A DNA stretch of 64,000 nucleotides, taken from contig CM060707.1 of NCBI GenBank assembly GCA_030686995.1, positions 87,406,472 through 87,470,471 on the forward strand, given 5' to 3'. The stretch is from Artemisia argyi (taxonomy: Eukaryota; Streptophyta; Magnoliopsida; Asterales; Asteraceae). A program made the translations under genes and the position numbers. The notes under the pieces were generated by a model. The model was not told where the DNA came from. It saw nothing but the letters and a program-made list of their open reading frames with translations, and searched no databases. Positions 55,433 through 64,000 of the stretch are shown here, in pieces. The stretch's first letter is position 1, and each line of letters begins with the position of its first letter.

Positions 55433-57406
55433 ATGGAATCGGAAAAATATTTAGAAGGGCAATCTATGCAAGGACTACCACTATTTGAAAGTGATGGTTT
55501 TCTTTATTGGAAAAATAGATTCAAAACTTATGTGAAATAAAAAGATCTTGATCTTTGGCATGTCATTACCTTTGGTGATTTTCCTCCTATTCAATATAAT
55601 TTTGAAACTAAAATGGATGAAATTGTATCTTTTGAAAAACAGAATGATGATTTGAAAAAGAAACTAGCAAAAAATAATGAGGCTAAAATGGTTATTTATA
55701 ATGCGTTACCACACAAAGAATATGAAAGAATTTTTATGTGTAAAACCGCAAAAGAAATTTGGGATTCTTTACTAATCACTCACCAAGGTAATAGTCAAGT
55801 TAAAGATAACAAAATAGATCTTCTTGTTCAACAATATGAACAATTTACGATTCCGGAGGAGGAATGAATAGATAATGCTTTTGCTAGGTTTAACACTATC
55901 ATCACAAGTTTAAAAGCACTTGATGAGAATTTTTCTAGTAAGAATATTGTTAGGAAATTTCTTAGGGCTCTTCATCCAAAATGGCGAGCTAAAGTTACGG
56001 CAATTGAAGAATCGAAGAACTTGTCAACTCTTTAACTTGATAAGTTGATCGGCAACCTGAAAGTCTACGAAGAAATAATAAAGAAAGACTCCGAGATGGT
56101 CAATGGAAAAAGAGAGCATAGCAAGTCAATTGCATTGAAAGCTAGGAAGGAATCTAGTAACGAGGATAGCTAAACCTCCGAAAGTGATGACGAAGAATAT
56201 GCGATGGCCGTAAGAGACTTCAAGAAATTCTTCAAAAGGCGAGGAAGATTCGTTACACAACCGCATGATGAAAGGAAAGCAAACCAAAGAAATAGAGATG
56301 ACAAAAATGGCAAAAGTGATAGGAAGTGCTTCAAATGTGGTAATCCAAATCATCTCATCGGAAAATGTCCAATGATGTCAAGAAATCAAAATCAAAAGGC
56401 GTTTGTTGGAGGAGCTTGGAGTGATAGCGATGACGATGAGAAAGAAATCACAAATGAGGAGAAATGTCTTTTGGCTAAGACATCAAGCGAGGTACGTTCC
56501 GAAACCGAATACTTTAGTGACGAAAATTTATCATTAGACGAAAAATACCTAGAAAGTGAATATAATAGGTTATGCAAATTAGGTCAAAAGGTTATAGCTA
56601 AAAATAAGTCACTAAAACATATTAATAATCTATTAGAAAATGAAGTACTCGAATTAAAAATTAGACTACAACATTTGAAAAAAGGAAAAGAAGTTTTTAT
56701 AGAATGTAAAACATGCATAGATGTTAATAATGAAAACGAAAAACTTAAAGATGAAATTTTCAAACTTGACAAGTTTAAAAATAGTAGTAACCCACTTAAG
56801 AAAATAATAAGTGTTCAAGAAACTTCGGGAGATAAAACCGGTCTAGGATTAACCTCAACTAATGTTTCAACTAGTGAAAATAAAAGTATAAAGTTTGAAT
56901 GTGAATCTAGTAAACAAAAATCATTAGAATCAAAACCTAAGTATATACTTATAAAAGATAGAAAAATACCCATTGCGAATGATGAAAAAGTAAAAACTTT
57001 TTATAAACCATCCTTAAAGACCGAAGTAGGATCCTCTAAATTTAAATTAAGATCTAAAACTGCACCACCGAGAAAACTAAATAATCTTCATACTCGATCT
57101 AAAACACCTCAACCTAGAAGAAACCAAAATAGACAAAACTACAATAATACTAGTCATCAAATGTGGAATCATCAACCAAGTTACAATCCTTGGGGAATAC
57201 TACCACCATACATGCATCCTAGCCAAATATTGAATATGTTTGGACCAATGAGATATGGGAACCAAGTGGCTAAGCTATCAATCTTGGAAGAAGTTGGAAT
57301 ATCATCTACAAATGACTTTTATAAGTCAACATGGTCACTTGAAGTGCTTGAAGATATTCTATTGAAGACTAAAAGGTACACGTTTCTTTTAAGTTCATCG
57401 CTATAA
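55433..57406 (+). pseudogene. Copia-3 gag, gag-only coding region with four stops
   Basis: One frame of 658 codons from ATG 55433 (MESEKYLEGQSMQGL). Residues ~20-240 are the UBN2-type capsid region (YWKNRFKTYV, MVIYNALPHKEYERIF, KTAKEIWDSLLITHQG, RKFLRALHPKWRAKV). A basic stretch leads to a zinc knuckle [14 protein letters not shown] near 300, then acidic and coiled-coil segments, a Lys/Ser-rich part and a Pro/Tyr-rich end. Stops at 55538, 55865, 56033 and 56171; no shift. No protease, integrase or RT follows before the next LTR-like sequence, so this copy is gag-only, either a non-autonomous type or deleted. Confidence 0.85.
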
Positions 57407-58564
57407 TTTGCATGCTTAGATATATGATTAGTTAGATTAATGCTTAGTTATACATATATGTGTACATAATAGCTTATATTCTTATAACCTAGAAACATCA
57501 TTGGTTGACTCTCCTAAGAATAAGATAAAATTGTTCATTGCCGAATGAAATTGAAAATGGAAATCTTCTATATCCACTATTAGCAAACTCATGGTGATGA
57601 AGTGAAATGAGTTAAGTGGATCGATCGTTAATATAGAAGTAGGATTAGATCCCTCGCGTAAGAAAACTATGGATGAAACAAGCTCTCGTAGACTATGGCA
57701 TTAAGTTAGATAAGCGTGCGAAAACAAAGGAACTATAGATGTTAGGTTATACCCCATTCAACACTCTCGCATCTAACATATAAATTATCGTCTTCATTTC
57801 CTTTAGGATCATAGGATATGTAGAAACGATAGCATGAGATAATAATAGGCTTAACCAATCCTCTTGAGCATGAGATCTTTAATAAACATTTTTTAAAATA
57901 TTTGATTTATGATATTTGTTGTCAAAAATCTAATATCTCTAAAAATATGCAAAAACCTCACATTTTGGAAAATATTTTTTCAAATAACTATCCCACTTTT
58001 AAATAACATGTTTTCACTGTCAATATCCACAATTTTGTTTTGATCAAAACTAAAGATTGGGAAAATATTCTTTACCGTTCATTCACACATTTTGAAGTAA
58101 AAACCCAATCTATTTTATTCAAATAACTTTCACATCTAAGTGAAAACTTACTTTTAAACATTGTTGAACAATGCTAAAAACGTCTCTTTTAAAATCATGC
58201 ATGGTGATCTCATATTTGTCATCTTTATTTATATAAATGACACTTATAAGTGAACTAAATCAAATCAAGAGGACCATGGTTTGTTCATTAAGACTTTGTT
58301 TGTAACAAGTCTAGAAATCCATGCTAACATAACTACCCACTTATTGCACATTGATACACATTAGGATTAATCCTCCTAGTTATGTAGTTATGAAATACTT
58401 GATGTTGCTTATAGTTTCCTAGCACTTATATTTTACTTGCTTGATGAGTATGTTTGCATGCTAGATGAAATTGCTTGTTTACTTAATCTCTTTGATTAAC
58501 ATGCTTTGGCTACATAGTTGCCTACATAATTAGTATATGCTTAATTGCCTCAAAGAGTTGGACT
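57407..58564 (+). other. Copia-3 non-coding 3' region
   Basis: 1.16 kb, AT-rich, no ORF with recognisable content. Includes a perfect palindrome GTTTTGATCAAAAC near 58037. I see no pol remnant. Confidence 0.6.
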
Positions 58565-59199
58565 TGTTTGAAACCAAAAACACAACCTTTCTGTAATTCA
58601 CTACCAAAAACCCTTTTCTAGCAATCTGCGAATCACTAGATGGGCAGCCCCCTTAAATCATAAGGCGGCCCCCTTAATTATTAAGGGGACCGGCCATCTG
58701 ATGGTCGAAGGTGTTGTTTCCTTTTTCTACTTTTTAGCCCATTTCATCCTACACTTCCCAAAATTCATACACCTATTTTATCCTAAATCTTCTATCAAAA
58801 TTTATACATCCTTAATCCCACCAATCCTACATTATAAACACTCTCATTCCTCTCAATCTATACTCATCTCTTCATGACCTCTCCCATTAAACCAAAACCA
58901 CCAAATAACCCGTTTGGAGAAGAAAGCCTAACTTCCATTAAAAGCCCGTCAAACCAAATGATGTTGTCAAACATCTAACACCAAATTCCTCCTATGTCTT
59001 CAACATTACATACCTAACACCTCACTCTCCTTATCACCAACATTACATATCAAAAACCTTTACTCACCCATATCCTTCTACATTACACTCAAACCTCATA
59101 ATCTTTTCACAACTCAAGCGATGTTGTTCATAATCAACCAAAACCTAAACCTCACTCGCACACAAATGATCCATTTAACAACAAATCATCCATTCGTGC
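58565..59199 (+). repeat. Copia-3 3' LTR, partial (start uncertain)
   Basis: Proposed start TGTTTGAAACCAAAAACAC. Shares with the Copia-3f LTR the GGCGGCCCCCTTAAT hairpin (58664-58695, with outer arms AGATGG/CCATCT) and a downstream TATAAA (58833-58838). Cut at 59199 by the Copia-4 LTR. Confidence 0.55.
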
Positions 59200-59642
59200 T
59201 GTAAGGAGTTATTGAAGATACCACTGACTGATACTGCTGACAGGTTCCTGCGGAAGCTTAGAGAGTTTCTGCTGATGAATGGTTCCTGCGGACGTATAGA
59301 GATCCTGCGGATAGAGTTAAACTGTGGATAGAACTTATGTATTTTAGGACAAGATATGTAGAATATCTTTTATTAGTTTATTATTATTCGTTTCTTGTAA
59401 GAAAGGTTAGGGTTTCCATTAGTATATAAGGAACCCTAGGTCATTGTAATACGTACGAGTTTTCATAACATTATTAGTGAAAGTTTATTGATCCATAGAG
59501 GATCAAGTTTAGCATAAGTTTGTTTTTATATTCCGCAATAATTACAAGCTCACAGAGATTATCTCACTTAGTCTTACTGGTGATTACATTAGTAGGCTAA
59601 CGATCTATTGGCTCGTGATCTATCAAGGTATAGATCCCTACA
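59200..59642 (+). repeat. Copia-4 5' LTR (443 bp)
   Basis: From TGTAAGGAG (59200) to CCCTACA (59642). Contains GGTTCCTGCGGA-type short repeats at 59240-59310 and a TATA-like TATATAAGG near 59423. Confidence 0.85.
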
Positions 59643-59644
59643 AG

Positions 59645-59656
59645 TGGTATCAGAGC
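59645..59656 (+). other. Copia-4 primer binding site (initiator tRNA-Met)
   Basis: TGGTATCAGAGC, two bases after the LTR. Confidence 0.92.
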
Positions 59657-59711
59657 TACGAGATACTCTCTGTAACCTCAACACAATCACATAACTTTTC
59701 ACTCAGTACCA

Positions 59712-62600
59712 ATGGGAGACAAACTAGGCAGTGATGTTGCTCTCTTAGAAGTAGGCTCTCTCACTCAACAACTACAACAGGTGGCCTTCTCTAACAGCAA
59801 TGCCAAACTTCCTTTTCTCAGGAAGGATGAGTATGAGATCTGGTCCATGAAGATGCAAAACTGGATTGCAAGTGTTGACTATAACCTCTAGAATGTTATA
59901 CTCAATGGCTGTCATACTAAAAAGCAAAGTGTAGATGCTGATGGCAAAATTAAGATTTTGGAACCTGTTTCTGCTGAAGAAATTCTTGCTATACAAAGGG
60001 AAAACAAAGCAAGAACCATATTGCTGCAGGCAATCCCTGATGACCACATGGGAGATTTTCATTCCATGACTGATCCAAGAGAAATCTGGTGGGCTATAAA
60101 AGCTAGATTTTGTGGGAATGAAGAATCAAAGAGGATGAGAAAGAGTATGTTGAAGCAAGAATTCCAAGAATTCAAGATAACTGAAGAAGAAGGTCTCCAC
60201 AAAGGTTATGACAGGTTTCAAAAGATTCTGAGTCACTTGAATCAGCTTCTAGCCAGACCTGACAATGAGGAGGTAAATTCCAGGTTTCTAAGAGCCTTGC
60301 CTCCCTCATGGTCTCAGGTGAGTATATCATTGAAAACCAAAGGTGGCCTGGACTACCTCAGTTTTGATGACTTGTACAACAAACTCAGAGCTTTGGAAGG
60401 TGACATAAAGGGATTATCTCCATATGCAGCAACTCCTTCACAATCTGCATTTGTCAGCTCTAACTCAAACTACATGCCACATACCTATACAAGTCCATCC
60501 CCAGTACCACAGGTTTACTCAAGTCCATCCACTCCAAGCAAAAGTCTTCCCATTACCACATTGTCTTTTTCAAATGCTAATCTAATAACTCATCCAAAGA
60601 TTAGTAATGTGATGGAAGATGTACTTCATTCATTTGTTGCTGAAGTTGATAAACAACAACAAATAGCTTATGAAGATTTTGAGCAGATTGATGAACTTGC
60701 TTTAGAAGAGTTGGACTTAAAGTGGTAAATGGCTATGCTCTCCCTCAAGGTTAGAAGATTTGAGCTAAAGGTTGGTAAAAAGCTCAATGTTGATGGTAGA
60801 GATGCAGCTCGGTTTGACAGGAGGAAAGTGAAGTGCTATGCTTGTGGAGAAATTGGCCATTTTGCAAGAGAGTGCACAACCAAGAAGGGTGAAGCTAGTA
60901 CCAGATATTCAGCATACAAGAAGAAAGAGGTGGAGGCTGGAGAATCAAAGGCCTTGGTCACTGCTATAGATGCTAGTGTTGACTGGAATGAGCATGAAGA
61001 TGCAACAAGCAGCTCTCCTCACATCTCTTGCATGGCTAATTGTAATGATGACTTTGGACTCATGGGAATCTCTCCTCAGGTATCTACTTGTGTTTGTGAT
61101 TGTGATTCTAAATATACAACTCTAAAAGAAGCTTATGATGAGATGAAACCAAAATATAATGAGTGTTTTATTGAAGCTGCAACTTACAAAGAAGCTTTTA
61201 GAACCTTAGAACAACAGAAGATGTGGTTTCAACAAAATCAATTGGCTTATGAGGAAAAGATTAGAGTTTTAAGTAGAGATTTAGAATGTACTAGCAATGA
61301 ATTAAAGTTTTCTGAAAAAGTAAAAGCTAGAATTGAGTCTGATAAAGGTGTTTTACAAGAGAAATTGGATAAAGAAGTAGCTAGGCATAAAGAGTGGCTA
61401 GTTTCAGGTGATAAATTATCTAGGTTACTCTACAATAGTAAGTCTGTAACATCTGAGATAGGTCTAGGGTTTAAGAAATATGTTGGTCCAGAAGCAAATC
61501 ACTATTTAGATAAGAAAAATCATAACTATTCTGTCCCAATAAACTATCTAAAGGAAGGTTAGATGCATGCTGTACCAGGACCTATCAGAGGTATATTTAT
61601 GCCTACTACCAAAACCTCTGACTTTGATGGTTCACACCATCTATTTGGCAAAAAGTCTAAAGACTTGCCAAATAAGTCTGAAGACCCTCCAACCATAGGA
61701 ACCCCTAAGCCCACATCCCACAAGTTGGACTTACCAGAATCAAAGGAAACCACTGGCATTAGGATCAATGACTCCCCTGACTCTAGAAGTATATCTAGTA
61801 ATGATTCTAACACTTATGTCTCTTGTTCTTCCAGGGACAAGACCTTAGAGACCTCTAGTTACGCCAGTTGTGATTCCAAGACCAAGTCAGACTCACCCAA
61901 GTCCTCAATAAAGATTTCTGACAAGTCATCTTACAAGTCTGTGGACTCTGAAGTTGCTGCTAATGAAGTTCTTTCTAAGACAGCCTCTTCTGAAGACTTG
62001 TTATTTACTTCGTTTGAAAACAATTCCTTTCAGTGTTTACAAAACAATTCTATTTCTAGTGTTTCTTTGAATAATTCTGTGTTTAATAAGACATCTTTTG
62101 GATTTAATAAATCTTCTAAGAACAAGAAGTGTTTTGTTTGTGGTAGCAAATTGCATTTAATTAAGGATTGTTATTTTCATGATAAGGGCATGGGTGTTTC
62201 TGTTGTTAATAATAGATCTAGACAAAAGTCGACTAACCCTTGTACCAAACCCTCATTAGTTCCACAGGCAAATTATAATGTCAGCAGAATGCATTCCATT
62301 CCTACTGATTGGTCTGTTCCTTCTGATAGGTCTGTTTCTGCTAGTAGATATATGCATACCAATAGAAATAGATATGGGTCACGACCATTTTATGGAATTA
62401 ATCATTTGTATGGATTTAATGACCCAATGTTTATGGGAAGGGGTAATTGGGATTCTGCTGAAAAGTCCTCAGCAGATTGTTCTTGGACATATAAAAGACC
62501 ATATAACTACAGGGAATCCAGGAACAATTGTGGATCTAACTCATCTTCTTGGGTACATCATAATGATCTACAGGGCAGGCTCAAGTCTTTCATGACTTAA
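59712..62600 (+). pseudogene. Copia-4 gag, long two-knuckle form with stops
   Basis: A single frame of ~963 codons from ATG 59712 (MGDKLGSDVALLEVG). UBN2 capsid domain at residues ~35-235 (ILLQAIPDDHMGDFHSM, EIWWAIKARFCGNEESKRM, SRFLRALPPSWSQV). First knuckle CYACGEIGHFAREC near residue 376, then a coiled coil (MKPKYNECFIEAATYKEAF on), a Ser-rich region, a second knuckle CFVCGSKLHLIKDC near residue 807, and the LQGRLKSFMT end. Stops at 59889, 60726, 61560 and 62598; the frame never shifts. The layout equals Copia-1 gag. Confidence 0.9.
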
Positions 62601-62648
62601 GTCTCTTAACATATTTATGTTGTTGTATATTAACTTTTTTTGTTGTAG
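62601..62648 (+). other. Copia-4 gag-pol junction with an intron-like 3' splice site
   Basis: 48 bases with stops in the pol frame, ending in a pyrimidine tract and TAG (CTTTTTTTGTTGTAG) directly before GAACAT, the first in-frame codons leading to protease. Copia-1 has TTTTGTGTGCAG before GAACAT at the same place. Confidence 0.5.
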
Positions 62649-64000
62649 GAACATCCTCTTCTTAATAAAGACTTAGGTATTGTTGATAGTGGCTATTCAA
62701 GAAGCATGTCTGGGAATCAGGAGAAGCTACATGACTTTGTGCCTATTAATGGAGGCATAGTGAGGTTTGGAAGTGGAGTAGGAAGGATCACTGGCAAAGG
62801 AACCATTAGAACTCCAAAGGTGGATTTTGAGAATGTCTACTATGTGAAGGAGCTTCAAGGATTCAATCTGTTCTCAGTTTCACAGATTTGTGACAAAAAG
62901 CTTCCTTTACTTTTCACTGAAGAGGGTTGTCTCATTCTTTCACCTAAGTTCAAAATGCCGGATGAGAATCATGTATTACTAAAGGCTCCAAGAAATCATA
63001 ATCTTCATACATTTGACTTGAATGATGTCAAGCCAAAAGGTGATCTAACATGTTTGGTGGCTAAAGCATCCTCGGATGAATCTACTAAATGGCATAGAAG
63101 GATGGCACATGTTAATTTCAAAGTCATCAACAAAATTGCTAAAGATGGACTTGTTCATGGACTTCCTTCCAAGATCTTCACCAATGAGCATAATTGTGTG
63201 GCTTGTAACAAGGGTAAGCAACACAAAGCTTCTTATAAAGCCATTACTACTGTGAGCACAATCTCAGAACCGTTGCAGCTACTTCACATGGATCTTTTTG
63301 TTCCAACATCCATCAGGAGTATAGATCATAAATACTTCTGTTTGGTAATCACTGATGCTTTCAGCAGATTCAGTTGGACATTTTTCTTGGAGACTAAAGA
63401 TCAAACCTTTCAGGCACTTAAAGAATTTATGGCTCTAGTTGAAAACCAACTTAACAAGAAGATTAAAGGTATAAGGTGTGACAATGGGACAGAGTTCAAA
63501 AATGCTAATCTCATTGAACTTTGTGGTTTAAAGGGTATTAAAAGAGACTATAGCACTCCTAGGACTCCACAACAGAATAGAGTTGCAGAAAGGAAGAATA
63601 GAACCCTTATAGAGGCTGCAAGATCTATGCTTGCTGACTCTAAACTTCCCACCATGTTTTGGACTGAGGCAGTTGGCACTGCCTGTTACGTATTGAATAG
63701 GGTGTTGATTACTAGACCTCACAATAAGACACCCTATGAGCTATTGACAGGGAAGAAACCTACCGTTGAACACTTGAAACCTTTTGGTTGTCAGGTGACC
63801 ATTCTTAACAGAAGTGATCACTTAGGCAAATTTGAAGCAAAAGCTGCTGAAGGGTATATTGTTGGTTACTCAGCTCATAGCAAGGCTTACAGGGTATATA
63901 ACTTGGCTGCAAAGAAGATAGAAGAGACTTTTAACCTAAATTTCTGGAGGAGAATGTAAATGTTCAAGGAAAAGGTCATGAATGGTATTTTGACCTTGAT
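62649..64000 (+). pseudogene. Copia-4 pol, protease and integrase part, with one frameshift
   Basis: Protease: VDSGYSRSMSGN; the DSG is kept, and Tyr stands where Copia-1 has Cys. Then the GAG-pre-integrase region and zinc domain (WHRRMAHVNFKVINKI ... CVACNKGKQHK). Integrase: D (LHMDLFVPTS), D (RCDNGTEFKN), E (QQNRVAERKN) and the C-terminal VGYSAHSKAYRVYN. At about 63940 the reading frame shifts: the open frame ends at 63959, while another frame continues with the expected linker towards RT to the window edge. RT is not in the window. Confidence 0.9.

Larger units (their letters stand above)
59200..64000 (+). mobile_element. Copia-4: Ty1/copia retrotransposon, runs off the right edge
   Basis: 5' LTR, primer site, two-knuckle gag and protease-integrase in order. 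Gag layout and sequence match Copia-1, so the two belong to the same broad lineage, although the LTRs differ. RT, RNase H, any ORF3 and the 3' LTR lie beyond 64000. Confidence 0.9.

Noticed and set aside
1..64000. Search for ordinary host genes, tRNA/rRNA genes and centromere-type satellites
   Set aside because: Every long ORF is retrotransposon-derived or the antisense ORF noted above, and no satellite array longer than a few units was seen.

Overview
This window is plant nuclear heterochromatin made almost entirely of nested LTR retrotransposons. I find no cellular gene, no tRNA or rRNA gene and no CRISPR array. The base composition is AT-rich. Several element types (a Ty1/copia gag with a long coiled-coil extension, a copia gag with two CCHC knuckles, and an extra ORF downstream of copia pol) are ones I associate with daisy-family (Asteraceae) genomes such as Tanacetum, Artemisia or lettuce. 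That assignment is recall, not a search result.

Layout. (1) 1-9662: Copia-1, minus strand, Sirevirus-like, with gag, pol and an envelope-like ORF3. It is cut off at the left edge and broken only by in-frame stops. It carries a complete-looking antisense gene at 2183-2811. (2) 9663-25625: Athila-A, minus strand, Ty3/gypsy with a tRNA-Asp-type primer site. Its pol is interrupted by Copia-1, and its ~3.6 kb 5' LTR is split by LARD-1 (15026-23800), a non-coding LTR element with 3.45 kb LTRs and TTCTA target duplications. (3) 25626-37368: pieces of the 3' LTR of Athila-B, split by a truncated copia (Copia-3f, 26467-27786) and by LARD-2 (28425-35837; two 3294-bp LTRs that look almost identical; TCAAG duplications). 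(4) 37369-44540: Athila-B internal region, minus strand, with gag, protease, RT/RNase H and integrase in decayed frames. (5) 44541-49896: 5' LTR of Athila-B, in which about 2 kb has been replaced by Gypsy-C (45606-49369; gag, protease and one LTR). (6) 49897-54797: Copia-2, plus strand, the host of Athila-B; it also contains a solo Gypsy-C-family LTR (52937-54339). (7) 54798-59199: Copia-3, plus strand, with a gag-only coding region. (8) 59200-64000: Copia-4, plus strand, with LTR, gag and the first half of pol, running off the right edge.

Nesting order, oldest to youngest where it can be read: Copia-2, then Athila-B inside it, then Athila-A, Gypsy-C, LARD-2 and Copia-3f inside the Athila-B LTRs, then LARD-1 and Copia-1 inside Athila-A. 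None of the pol genes is intact, so movement of the LARDs must have depended on enzymes encoded elsewhere. Their primer sites and end sequences suggest a long-LTR gypsy partner, possibly of the Tekay/Del chromovirus type.

The most unusual signals are the antisense gene inside Copia-1; an RNA stem next to the primer site of both LARD families that keeps pairing through compensatory changes; an array of TGACGSCGTCA palindromes directly upstream of the TATA box in Gypsy-C-family LTRs; and a ~112-bp repeat shared by Copia-1 and Athila-B.
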